This document shows, piece by piece, positions 41,788-50,282 of a stretch of 64,000 nucleotides of DNA. The notes under the pieces were generated by a model. The model saw only the letters and a program-made list of their open reading frames with translations. It was not told the DNA's origin and searched no databases. Made by a program: the position numbers and the translations under genes. Every line of letters starts with the position of its first letter. Position 1 is the first letter of the stretch. The stretch comes from Aggregatibacter sp. 2125159857 (GTDB lineage Bacteria > Pseudomonadota > Gammaproteobacteria > Enterobacterales > Pasteurellaceae): the NCBI RefSeq assembly GCF_017798005.1, contig NZ_CP072548.1, positions 930,001 to 994,000 on the forward strand. Direction: 5' to 3'.

Positions 41788-42481
41788 ACCAATTTGTGTC
41801 GTATTAACCGGTGCTGGGATTAGTGCCGAAAGTGGCATTCCTACCTTCAGAGCGGAAGACGGTTTGTGGGCAGGGCATAAAGTCGAAGAAGTTTGTACAC
41901 CGGAAGCCTTACAAAAGAACCGTGCGAAAGTGCTCGATTTCTATAATCAACGCCGTAAAAATGCCGCTGCAGCTAAGCCCAATGCAGCCCATCTTGCATT
42001 GGTTGAATTAGAAAAAAACTATGATGTCCGCATCATTACGCAAAATGTGGATGATTTACATGAGCGAGCAGGAAGCTCAAATGTGTTGCATTTACACGGT
42101 GAATTAAACAAAGCGCGCAGTAGCTTTGATGAAAGTTATATCGTGGATTGTTTTGGCGATCAGAAATTAGACGATAAAGATCCAAACGGACATCCGATGC
42201 GCCCTTATATCGTCTTTTTTGGTGAAATGGTGCCGATGCTAGAACGAGCTATTGAGATTGTTGAACAAGCGGATGTGGTATTAGTGATTGGCACCTCTTT
42301 GCAGGTGTATCCGGCGAATGGTTTGGTTAATGAAGCTCCACGCAACACGCCGATTTACTTAATCGATCCTAATCCCAATACCGGCTTTGTACGCAAGCAA
42401 GTGATTGCAATAAAAGAAAAAGCCGGGGCAGGCGTGCCGAAGGTGGTGGCAGAGTTATTGGAGAACGTTAAAAACACATAG
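41771..42481 (+). CDS. SIR2-family NAD-dependent deacylase, zinc site missing
   Basis: The 236-residue protein has GAGISAESGIPTFR (13-26), TQNVDDLHERAG, the catalytic histidine in HLHGEL and GTSLQVYPA, so the NAD-binding sirtuin fold is complete. The zinc-binding Cys-X2-Cys pairs of CobB are absent: the region after HGEL reads NKARSSFDESYIVDCFGDQK. It may be a deacylase, an ADP-ribosyltransferase or an NAD hydrolase. It overlaps the nucleotidase gene by 17 bp. Confidence 0.88.
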   Translation: MTEKNKPICVVLTGAGISAESGIPTFRAEDGLWAGHKVEEVCTPEALQKNRAKVLDFYNQRRKNAAAAKPNAAHLALVELEKNYDVRIITQNVDDLHERAGSSNVLHLHGELNKARSSFDESYIVDCFGDQKLDDKDPNGHPMRPYIVFFGEMVPMLERAIEIVEQADVVLVIGTSLQVYPANGLVNEAPRNTPIYLIDPNPNTGFVRKQVIAIKEKAGAGVPKVVAELLENVKNT

Positions 42482-42567
42482 AAAAACGACCGCACTTTTC
42501 ATGTAAATATCGAGTTTAGTATCGCTATGTTGCATGGTTTTGCGGTTGATAAATTAATGAGAAATAT

Positions 42568-43065
42568 ATGCACCCAGTAATCGAATTTTATTTAGAACAA
42601 AGAAAAAGCCAACATAATTTATCTTTGCAAGATATGTGGTCAATGCCAAAAAAAATGATTGGTGATGCTTATTTTTATATTCCTTGGCTTTTACCCGTAA
42701 CAGAGAGTTCAAAATGGAATCGTTCCGTACCAGTTTTTAAGGAAGAAGATCGCGCTTTTTTTATTGGAGATGAAGCAATTCAAAATAAATATTTACATTC
42801 TATTGATTTTATTCTGGATTACTTCTGTTTATATCGTGAAGATAATCAAGTATTCCCAAGACCTGAATTAACTGAACGTAAAGTTTGGCTACGCAATATT
42901 GGGCATGAAAGTAAGAAGATTTCTCGTATTATTCGTAGTTTAAATTATTGTGGTCATCCTGAGTTGGCTAAAAGTTTACAACAACTGGCGATAAAATTAG
43001 GTCAAGAAAAAGGCGTAATTCAAGAAGAAACAATGGAAATTTGGATAAATCTACTTAAACAATAA
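42568..43065 (+). CDS. Opioid-growth-factor-receptor-like (OGFr N-domain) protein
   Basis: The 165-residue protein has the pattern of bacterial OGFr-domain proteins: an N-terminal helix with IEFYLEQRKSQHNLSLQDMW, then IPWLLPVTESSKWN in place of the usual HDYIQWLFP and AP motifs, and RNIGHESKKISRIIRSL. Function in bacteria is unknown. It begins 86 bp after the SIR2 gene, and the next gene starts 7 bp after it. Confidence 0.6.
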   Translation: MHPVIEFYLEQRKSQHNLSLQDMWSMPKKMIGDAYFYIPWLLPVTESSKWNRSVPVFKEEDRAFFIGDEAIQNKYLHSIDFILDYFCLYREDNQVFPRPELTERKVWLRNIGHESKKISRIIRSLNYCGHPELAKSLQQLAIKLGQEKGVIQEETMEIWINLLKQ

Positions 43066-43072
43066 GGACAAA

Positions 43073-43792
43073 ATGATGGTAACAGAAGATTTTAAAAAAG
43101 TGGCAGTATCCTTCGCTGGAGGAGATGGCGGAAATCCTAACTCAGATGTTTGGTTTTGTGGGTTAGAATGGGGAATTGGCGATGAAAGCTCTTCGGATGA
43201 TTTTTATGAGAAGTTTAGTTTAAGCCCTAAATTAATACCGCACTCTTGGTTAGAAGATGATTTTGATGGTAGTTGGACTGCTCAATATAATAGAAAAATA
43301 TGTTGGTTTTTGTGGTACTACTACAATTTAGAGTGGAAAAATGGAGAAAGTACGGAGCATTTTGTTAAAACCTATAATGTGCTTTACCCACAAGGTATTG
43401 GTTTTAAATTAAATATGCTACCAATCAATTTTAAAAATAGATCATTGATTAAGTGGAATGAACAATTCATTAAGCTGACTGGATTTGAAACTTTTGATGA
43501 ATATAGAAATTGGTGTGTTGAAAATCGAGGTGCTTTTTACCGTCAACTTATAGATGAATGTAATCCTAAAGTGATTATTTGCACGGGAGTGACAGAAAAA
43601 GATAACTTCTTTAAGTTTTTCACTGGAGAAGCCGTATACGAAGCTAAAGAATTAGAAGAATTTAATATATTCTATCGTAAGTATAAGAATACGTTAATTT
43701 GTGTTTGTCCATTTTTTGGTGGCGCGAGTGGTATCAATTCTTATGACAAAATGGAAACATTAGTTGCTTCGGTAAAAGAATTATGTAAATAA
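43073..43792 (+). CDS. Uncharacterised protein, possible uracil-DNA-glycosylase-like fold
   Basis: The 239-residue protein has an N-terminal SDVWFCGLEWGIGDE strand-loop that resembles motif 1 of uracil-DNA glycosylases, a middle strand KVIICTGVTEKDNFF, and a C-terminal VCPFFGGASGIN in the place of the UDG histidine motif. The catalytic residues are not convincing, so function is open. It starts 7 bp after the OGFr-like gene. Confidence 0.6.
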   Translation: MMVTEDFKKVAVSFAGGDGGNPNSDVWFCGLEWGIGDESSSDDFYEKFSLSPKLIPHSWLEDDFDGSWTAQYNRKICWFLWYYYNLEWKNGESTEHFVKTYNVLYPQGIGFKLNMLPINFKNRSLIKWNEQFIKLTGFETFDEYRNWCVENRGAFYRQLIDECNPKVIICTGVTEKDNFFKFFTGEAVYEAKELEEFNIFYRKYKNTLICVCPFFGGASGINSYDKMETLVASVKELCK

Positions 43793-43820
43793 CGTTTTTA
43801 CCAAGTGTAACGTTGATAGG

Positions 43821-43846
43821 TAAATAGCGACTTCGGTCGCTATTTA
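43821..43846. terminator. UUCG-loop hairpin between convergent genes
   Basis: TAAATAGCGAC-TTCG-GTCGCTATTTA is a perfect 11-bp stem with a very stable tetraloop. It sits between the unknown gene and the convergent RhuM-Fic gene. The T tract is weak on both sides. Confidence 0.8.
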
Positions 43847-43849
43847 TCG

Positions 43850-44845
43850 TTATTCTCCTTTCTTAAGCATATGCATAATAAGCCTAATGAGCGTTTCTTT
43901 TTGTTTCGGATCAGATTCGGCAACTAATAAAGTGAGTGCAGCAAGCCCGGTATCATTGATAACCGGATAGCCATTATGATCAAACAAACGCCCATTTCGA
44001 TGTAAAAAATCCACAAATAAAAACGCTCCGCTACGTTTATTACCGTCTGAAAAAGGATGGTTTTTGACGACAAAATACAGTAAATGTGCGGCTTTTGCTT
44101 CAATGCTTGGATAGGCAGGTTCACCAAACACACTTTGATCTAAATTGCCTAAAATGGCAGATAAGCCATCATCTCGTTCACGTCCAAACAGATCACTTGC
44201 TTCGCCTTTTGCCATAAGCTGTGCTTTTAACTCAGCCAGTGCAGAACAGGCTTCGGAATAGGTGGGCAACATACCGCCTTGCTGGGTTTGCGGTTCGGCA
44301 AGTAAACCTTCATCATATTGTTGTAGCCATAAAAATGTATGCGTATAACGGCTGACAATATCCACTAATCCACGACCGCTTTCTAGTGTTAATGCGGAGG
44401 AATTTGCCGTTTTTTGAATAAGTGCAAGCGCTTGTTCCAGTTCATGTGCATTTTGCTTTAAACGCTGTTGGTTAATGGTATAGCCTTGAGTAAGATACTC
44501 TTTTAAACGAGCGGTTGCCCAAATTCTAAAATTTGTTGCTGATTTAGATTTCACTCGGTAGCCAACAGAAATAATTGCATCCAAATTATAATGTTTAACT
44601 TTACGAGTAACCTGTCTTTTTCCTTCTTGGCGAACTACCGAGAAATCCTCGGAGGTTAAATTTTCATCAAGTTCAGACTCATTAAAAATATTCCTTAAAT
44701 GTAGGCTAATATTATCTGAGCTAGTATCGAAAACATTTGCCATTTGCGCCTGAGAAAGCCAAACCGTATCCTTTTCAAATCTGACTTCCACTTGTGTCGT
44801 GCCATCTTGCGCTTGGTAAATTTCAATCGGGTTTTGGTTATTCAT
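43850..44845 (-). CDS. RhuM-Fic/Doc protein
   Basis: The 331-residue protein has an N-terminal RhuM (virulence protein) domain with VWLSQAQMANVFD, VRQEGKRQVTRKVKHYNLD and FRIWATARLKEYL. The C-terminal Fic/Doc domain has the full active-site motif HPFSDGNKRSG (about 267-277), which usually transfers AMP or another nucleotide to a target protein. No antitoxin gene is adjacent, and an inhibitory motif could be internal. It lies antisense within the island and divides it in two. Confidence 0.88.
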   Translation of the reverse strand: MNNQNPIEIYQAQDGTTQVEVRFEKDTVWLSQAQMANVFDTSSDNISLHLRNIFNESELDENLTSEDFSVVRQEGKRQVTRKVKHYNLDAIISVGYRVKSKSATNFRIWATARLKEYLTQGYTINQQRLKQNAHELEQALALIQKTANSSALTLESGRGLVDIVSRYTHTFLWLQQYDEGLLAEPQTQQGGMLPTYSEACSALAELKAQLMAKGEASDLFGRERDDGLSAILGNLDQSVFGEPAYPSIEAKAAHLLYFVVKNHPFSDGNKRSGAFLFVDFLHRNGRLFDHNGYPVINDTGLAALTLLVAESDPKQKETLIRLIMHMLKKGE

Positions 44846-44966
44846 ATTCTTCCTTTAAATAATAAAATATATGTATATATAAACAGGTAAAGAAATGTAT
44901 TGCAATACTGTATAACCTTAATTTTCAAAAAATTTTTGCAAAAGAATTGCTTCTTAAATTTTATAG

Positions 44967-44981
44967 CGACAAAAATTGTCG
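44967..44981. promoter_or_regulatory. Island operator, site B: CGACA-N5-TGTCG
   Basis: CGACA (44967-44971), AAAAT, TGTCG (44977-44981), within the longer palindrome AGCGACAA-AAA-TTGTCGCT. It lies between the divergent RhuM-Fic gene and the winged-helix gene, 88 bp before ATG 45070. Confidence 0.65.
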
Positions 44982-45069
44982 CTTGTTTGCATATCATTTT
45001 TTATAAAAGAGAGATTTTTTACTTTTTACCATTCTCTCAATCCATTTGTCATCGCAAAACAGGAGAAAA

Positions 45070-45273
45070 ATGATGCCAATGAAAGTCACTTTTAATCGAG
45101 ATCCGCTTTTTGAAGATATAAAAAAATTTGTACAACAACAAAAAATTGCGTCTTGCTCAATGATTCAACGACGATTTAGGTTGGGTTTTAATCGAGCGGT
45201 GCAAATTTTAGCGCAATTAGAAGAAGCCGGTGTTATTTCAACAATGAAAAATGGGCAGAGAAAAGTACTATGA
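45070..45273 (+). CDS. Stand-alone FtsK-gamma-like winged-helix protein
   Basis: The 67-residue protein resembles the C-terminal gamma domain of FtsK: DPLFEDIKKFVQQQKIASCS, then MIQRRFRLGFNRAVQIL and EEAGVIS. In FtsK this domain reads KOPS and activates XerD, so this version probably binds DNA, perhaps as a small regulator. ATG 45070 has AGGAG at good spacing. The frame allows a start 8 codons earlier without one. It overlaps the SIR2 gene by 4 bp (ATGA). Confidence 0.82.
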   Translation: MMPMKVTFNRDPLFEDIKKFVQQQKIASCSMIQRRFRLGFNRAVQILAQLEEAGVISTMKNGQRKVL

Positions 45274-46103
45274 AAAATGATTTGAACTATGCTGTGGAGC
45301 TTATCCGCAAATCGGATGGCATTTTGATTACTGCCGGTGCAGGCATGAGTGTGGATTCAGGTTTACCGGATTTTAGAAGTAGTGGAGGATTTTGGAATGC
45401 CTATCCGGCATTTCGTGAACATAACTTGAATTTTCAGGATATTGCGACACCGATGTCCTTTGAAACGCATACGGAGCTGATCTATTGGTTTTACGGACAC
45501 CGTCTAGTGCAATATCGTAACACTACGCCACATGAAGGTTACCAAATTTTAAAACGCTGGGCAGCTGAAAAACCACATGGTTATTTTGTGTTTACCAGCA
45601 ACGTAGATGGCCATTTTCAAAAAGCCGGATTTGAAGAAAAACGGGTTTATGAAGTGCATGGCACGCTAGAACGTATGCAATGTGTTCATGATTGCCATCA
45701 TCAAAGTTGGACGGCGAAGGATTTTCAACCGGAAGTGGATAATGTTAACTTGCGCTTAACGAGCCCTTATCCACGCTGTCCTTTTTGTGGTGGTTTAGCG
45801 AGACAAAATGTCTTAATGTTTGACGACTGGTTTTACAATAGCAATTATCAAGATTTGAAACGAACCTCCTTAGACCAATGGATTAAAGGCGTGCCGAATT
45901 TAGTGGTGATTGAACTCGGCGCAGGCAAAGCGATTCCAACGGTTCGATATTTTTCCGAACGCACGGCAAAAGCCAAGAAAGCCGGTTTTATTCGCATTAA
46001 TCCGCAAGACGGTGGCGTATCAAAACATCATTTTTTAGGGCTGGATATGACCGCACTTGAGGCTTTAAAAGCAATCGATGTTTTATTGAATCAATCAACA
46101 TAA
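45270..46103 (+). CDS. SIR2-family NAD-dependent deacetylase with zinc site
   Basis: The 277-residue protein has GAGMSVDSGLPDFRSSGGFW, FTSNVDGHFQKAGF, the catalytic histidine in EVHGTLERMQC, and a complete zinc site (MQCVHDC and RCPFCGG). It is therefore a different class from the SIR2 at 41771. The last strands GLDMTALEAL finish the Rossmann fold. It overlaps the winged-helix gene by 4 bp and is followed by PP2C after 10 bp, so the three form an operon. Confidence 0.9.
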   Translation: MKNDLNYAVELIRKSDGILITAGAGMSVDSGLPDFRSSGGFWNAYPAFREHNLNFQDIATPMSFETHTELIYWFYGHRLVQYRNTTPHEGYQILKRWAAEKPHGYFVFTSNVDGHFQKAGFEEKRVYEVHGTLERMQCVHDCHHQSWTAKDFQPEVDNVNLRLTSPYPRCPFCGGLARQNVLMFDDWFYNSNYQDLKRTSLDQWIKGVPNLVVIELGAGKAIPTVRYFSERTAKAKKAGFIRINPQDGGVSKHHFLGLDMTALEALKAIDVLLNQST

Positions 46104-46113
46104 GGAAACCAAT

Positions 46114-46866
46114 ATGCAAAATGTCTGCCAAATCACTTTTTGTCAGCAAATTGGAAAAAATAAAAAGCACAATCAAGATGCGTTATTTAATGGTGAAGCG
46201 GTTTTTCAGTTTAAATTAAAAACAGCAGAAAAACGCGTTGAAAATCGACCGCACTTTATCATTGGCATTGCCGATGGTATTTCCAATAGCAATCACGCGG
46301 AAAAAGCCAGTAAGTGTGTCATGTCGGCGTTGCAAACGATTCAGACATTAAGTCGAAACACCATTCCTTATTTGCAAGATAAATTATCGGAACAGTTGGC
46401 AGACTCCTATTTTGGTTCGGCAACCACATTCGTCGCCGCGGAAATTGATCAACTCAATCAAAAAGCCAAAATTCTCAGTGTGGGCGACAGTAGAGCTTAC
46501 ATTATCGATGAAGCAGGAAAATGGCGACAAATTACAAAAGATCATTCTATTTTGTCCGAATTGTTAGAACTGTCTCCTTATCAAAAAGAAGAAGATTTCG
46601 CCACAATTTATAGCGGCGTTTCTTCTTGCTTGGTTGCCGATTATTCCGAGTTTCAAGATAAAATCTTTTATCAGGAAATTGAAATTAAACAGGGTGAAAG
46701 CCTGTTACTTTGTTCTGACGGCTTGACCGACGGGCTTTCAGATGAAATGCGCGAAAAAATTTGGCAGAAATATCCCGATGATAAAGCTCGCCTCACGGTT
46801 TGCCGCAAGATGATTGAAAGGCAATCGTTTTCGGATGATTTGTCGGTTATAATCTGTGCGTTTTGA
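46114..46866 (+). CDS. PP2C-family serine/threonine phosphatase
   Basis: The 250-residue protein has the PP2C motif series: NQDALF (metal Asp), GIADGISNS, GSATTFVAAEI, LSVGDSRAY, LLLCSDGLTDGL and SDDLSVII. It would remove phosphate from Ser/Thr in a manganese-dependent way. No partner kinase is in the island. It lies 10 bp after the SIR2 gene and 37 bp before the first DUF262 gene. Confidence 0.9.
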   Translation: MQNVCQITFCQQIGKNKKHNQDALFNGEAVFQFKLKTAEKRVENRPHFIIGIADGISNSNHAEKASKCVMSALQTIQTLSRNTIPYLQDKLSEQLADSYFGSATTFVAAEIDQLNQKAKILSVGDSRAYIIDEAGKWRQITKDHSILSELLELSPYQKEEDFATIYSGVSSCLVADYSEFQDKIFYQEIEIKQGESLLLCSDGLTDGLSDEMREKIWQKYPDDKARLTVCRKMIERQSFSDDLSVIICAF

Positions 46867-46903
46867 TTCATGTTAAAAAATATTCTAAGGAACCTAAATT
46901 ATT

Positions 46904-48229
46904 ATGAGTGATGAAAAAGCAAAAATACTTAAGATTAAAGATGTATTTGATTTGAAGTTGAGCATTCCTGATTATCAAAGACCATACAAATGGACAGTTA
47001 AAAATGTTCAGCAATTGATTGATGATTTACTTACACATTTTCATCATCAGAAACAAGTTTACCGTATTGGAACTGTGGTGATACATAAAAATGGGGAAAT
47101 ATTCGATATTGTTGATGGTCAACAACGTTTAATTACACTTTCATTGTTACTTTATTATTTAAATGATCAAAATAAACCGTCAAATAAATCTTTATTAGAT
47201 GAAACTATAACACATACTGTTAGTAAGAATAATATAATTAATAATTATAATTTCATTAAAAATTATTCTGTTTCCGATAAAGATAAATTTAAAAATTATA
47301 TTTTAGAGATTTGCGAAATGGTTCGTATTGAACTTGATGATTTAGATGAGGCTTTCCAATTTTTTGACTCGCAAAACTCAAAAGGGAAACCTTTAGAATC
47401 TTATGATTTACTTAAAGCGTATCATTTAAGAGAAATGAATGATAAACCCAAAGAGATTATTCACAATTGCGTTGAACGTTGGGAAAAGTCTGCACTTTCT
47501 CAAGAAATCAATAACTTAGATAAAATTATCAACTATATTCTTTTTAGATTACGTCGATGGCATTATCAAGAAAGCGGAGAGGTTTTTACATCGGACGAGC
47601 TGGAGACATTTAAAGGTGTATCAGAAAGTGCTACCTATCCTTATCTTAGCCCAGTGTTTGCAACAAAGGTTGTAGAGAAATTAGCACAACAAAATCCTAT
47701 GTTTTGTCATCCAAGATTTGTGAAGACAAGTTTTCAAACGATACAAACTCTAATAAATGGTGAGCAATTTTTTGATTATGTTCAGTATTATGCTGAAAGC
47801 TATGAAAAATTATTTAAAGAAGGAATTGGACTTGTTGATAAAGTGATAAAAATTAACGGTAAAGATCTAGGAAAGGGTGTAAATACTTTTCTCAATAATC
47901 AAGATTATTGTTATAGAGTAGGGGATAAGTATTTAAAAAATTTATTTGAATGCATAGTGTTATTCTATTTTGATAAGTTTGGTGAAGTACATTTAGATGA
48001 ATTTATAAATAAAGCATTTTTATGGGTTTATCGAATTCGTTTTGAATATCAGCGTATTACTTTCAAAACTATAGAAGATGAAGCTCACTCAAAAAATGGA
48101 TTATTTAATCATATAGAGAAATCCTCTACACCAATACAAGTGCTGAGATATACCTCAGTAATACGTGAAAATAAGTTTGGTAACATAGACAAGAAAATAA
48201 AGGAAGTTTTTGGAGTGGAAAATGAGTAA
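46904..48229 (+). CDS. DUF262 protein (GmrS-like half)
   Basis: The 441-residue protein has an N-terminal DUF262/ParB-like domain with IPDYQRPYKW (21-30) and DGQQRLITLS (71-80), the nucleotide-hydrolysing motif of GmrS, BrxU and SspE-like proteins. The C-terminal half is mostly helical and lacks a DUF1524 nuclease. It overlaps the next DUF262 gene by 8 bp, so the two are translationally coupled. A type IV restriction role is by analogy. Confidence 0.85.
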   Translation: MSDEKAKILKIKDVFDLKLSIPDYQRPYKWTVKNVQQLIDDLLTHFHHQKQVYRIGTVVIHKNGEIFDIVDGQQRLITLSLLLYYLNDQNKPSNKSLLDETITHTVSKNNIINNYNFIKNYSVSDKDKFKNYILEICEMVRIELDDLDEAFQFFDSQNSKGKPLESYDLLKAYHLREMNDKPKEIIHNCVERWEKSALSQEINNLDKIINYILFRLRRWHYQESGEVFTSDELETFKGVSESATYPYLSPVFATKVVEKLAQQNPMFCHPRFVKTSFQTIQTLINGEQFFDYVQYYAESYEKLFKEGIGLVDKVIKINGKDLGKGVNTFLNNQDYCYRVGDKYLKNLFECIVLFYFDKFGEVHLDEFINKAFLWVYRIRFEYQRITFKTIEDEAHSKNGLFNHIEKSSTPIQVLRYTSVIRENKFGNIDKKIKEVFGVENE

Positions 48230-50219
48230 TGCTAAAGAATATGTAAAAACATTAACCATATCTGATTTATTTAATGATGAGAATAAATGTAAGTATATTA
48301 TTCCAATCTACCAACGTAATTATGCTTGGGGTGATAATGAAATTAGTTCATTGCTTCAAGATATAAAAAATGCTTGTGAACAAAATAAAGAACAAGATAA
48401 AAATTATTATATTGGAAGCTTAGTTGTCTATTGCCGAGAAAATGGTGATTTTGAAGTAATTGATGGCCAGCAAAGACTAACAACATTCACGTTAATAATG
48501 CATTATCTTGGTAAATTAAGTTTTAGAAATGTTTCTTTTGAACATCGAGATGAATCTGAACGAGCATTATCCAATCTTAATTCTGAAAAATTACCAAGTA
48601 ATTTTTCACAAGCATTAAAAACAATTAAGAAAGTAATTTATGAATGGGGAAATAATAAAGATGAAATTGTAAAATTCCTTTTGGATAAAGTTGAAATTAT
48701 CCGAACTGAAGTACCAGAAGGTACAGATTTAAACCATTATTTTGAAATAATGAATACCCGTGGAGAACAGCTTGAAAAGCATGAAATTCTAAAAGCTCGT
48801 TTGATGAAGGTGTTGCCAACAGCTATTGAACAATCATTATTTGCAAAAATCTGGGATGCATGCTCAGATATGAGTCGTTATGTTGTGATGGGATTTGATT
48901 CTGAATTAAGAAAAGTCATTTTAGGTAATGATTGGAGAAAAGTACGTGGATTTTTTAAGACTATTTTGAATGAAAATTCTAAAAATTCTGAAAATTCTGA
49001 AGAACCTGAAAATAGTATCGTAAAACTTATTAATGCCGAGGTAAAAATAGAAAAAAATGAAGAGCAATCACAGGATAAATATGATGGCGAATTTACTTCA
49101 GTAATTGATTTTCCTAATTTCTTAATGCATGTTTTACGAATTTATTTAGAAATGTTTGATAAGTATAAATATTCTACCCCAAATGATCCATGCAATGTGT
49201 CATTAGATGAAAAATTACTATTAAAATCATTTGAAGGTAAGTTTGAAGGAAAACCTAAAAAAGTTAGAATATTTATTTATACATTATTGGTTTGTCGTTA
49301 TTTATTTGATTTATATGTGATTAAATCTAATATGATTCGAACTGATTATGAAAACTGGTCGTTATGGAAAATAGTTAAAGGAAAATCAGGTTATTACTAT
49401 AAAAATGCATTTGGTAGTTATAAAAATGTGTCTGTCGACAATAGTTTAGATAAAAATGATGATGAAGCACTTAATGATGCAGATCCTACAAAAAAAGCCG
49501 TGATGTTACTTTCAATGTTCCATGTTTCTAACCCATCTCGTATTTACAAAAACTGGTTGTATGCTGTATTACGTTGGTTATTTAATAATAAGGATAATAT
49601 AAAGTCTGATGAATATGTTAAGTTTCTAGAAAAATTGTGTGATGATTTCTATTTTGGTAATAACTGCCAAGGAAAAGATATTACAGAGATTATATTAGAA
49701 AAAGTGGAATTTGAGTTAAACTCAGGAGATAAAAAAGATTGGGATGATGGAGTAAATGTTCCTAACTTTGTATTTAATCGATTAGATTATCAGTTATGGA
49801 AACTTTTCCACGAACAAGAACAAGAACGAGAACAAGAACAAGAACAAAGAGTAGAAATTTTGTCAGAAAATGACAAATGGTTAACTATTAAAAATAAAGA
49901 GGCTATTTGGAAAAAGTTTAGATTTACCTTTAGAAGTTCAGTAGAGCATCATTATCCACAGCATCCTAGTGTTGGAGATGAATTAGAGTCAGGATTAAAT
50001 GATTTTGGTAATTTGTATCTACTTTCTCAAAGTAAAAATTCTAGCTTGGGTAATTCTTCTCCTGAAGAGAAAAAAAAGCATTATCGTAATAATGAATACG
50101 ATAGTCTGAAACAAGCTATCATGATGAACTACAATGAGTGGACTGAAAGGGAGATAGAGGAGCATGGAAAAGAAATGCTCGAAATTCTAAATCAACCGCT
50201 ATCTAAGGCTAATTCCTAA
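48222..50219 (+). CDS. DUF262-DUF1524 protein (GmrSD-like)
   Basis: The 665-residue protein has an N-terminal DUF262 domain with IPIYQRNYAWG (27-37) and DGQQRLTTF (81-89), and a C-terminal DUF1524 HNH-like nuclease region with VEHHYPQHPS and NDFGNLYLLSQSKNS. GmrSD proteins with this order cut DNA with modified cytosines. ATG 48222 begins at the overlap with the previous stop. An ATG 4 codons earlier is possible. The middle contains a Glu/Gln-rich low-complexity run (about residue 535). Confidence 0.85.
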   Translation: MSNAKEYVKTLTISDLFNDENKCKYIIPIYQRNYAWGDNEISSLLQDIKNACEQNKEQDKNYYIGSLVVYCRENGDFEVIDGQQRLTTFTLIMHYLGKLSFRNVSFEHRDESERALSNLNSEKLPSNFSQALKTIKKVIYEWGNNKDEIVKFLLDKVEIIRTEVPEGTDLNHYFEIMNTRGEQLEKHEILKARLMKVLPTAIEQSLFAKIWDACSDMSRYVVMGFDSELRKVILGNDWRKVRGFFKTILNENSKNSENSEEPENSIVKLINAEVKIEKNEEQSQDKYDGEFTSVIDFPNFLMHVLRIYLEMFDKYKYSTPNDPCNVSLDEKLLLKSFEGKFEGKPKKVRIFIYTLLVCRYLFDLYVIKSNMIRTDYENWSLWKIVKGKSGYYYKNAFGSYKNVSVDNSLDKNDDEALNDADPTKKAVMLLSMFHVSNPSRIYKNWLYAVLRWLFNNKDNIKSDEYVKFLEKLCDDFYFGNNCQGKDITEIILEKVEFELNSGDKKDWDDGVNVPNFVFNRLDYQLWKLFHEQEQEREQEQEQRVEILSENDKWLTIKNKEAIWKKFRFTFRSSVEHHYPQHPSVGDELESGLNDFGNLYLLSQSKNSSLGNSSPEEKKKHYRNNEYDSLKQAIMMNYNEWTEREIEEHGKEMLEILNQPLSKANS

Positions 50220-50234
50220 CGACACCTTTTGTCG
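50220..50234. promoter_or_regulatory. Island operator, site C: CGACA-N5-TGTCG
   Basis: CGACA (50220-50224), CCTTT, TGTCG (50230-50234), directly after the DUF262-DUF1524 stop codon and 49 bp before the AAA gene. Like site A it is preceded by TTCCTAA. Confidence 0.6.
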
Positions 50235-50245
50235 CACCCCTCACT

Positions 50246-50282
50246 AAAATACTCCTTACTAACCCAGTAAGGAGTATTTTTT
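50246..50282 (+). terminator. Terminator-like stem that contains the AAA gene's ribosome-binding site
   Basis: A perfect 15-bp stem (50246-50260 with 50266-50280, loop AACCC) ends in TTTTTT two bases before ATG 50283. The Shine-Dalgarno AAGGAG (50269-50274) is inside the 3' arm. It may terminate the DUF262 operon, and if read through it would block translation of the AAA gene. Confidence 0.85.
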
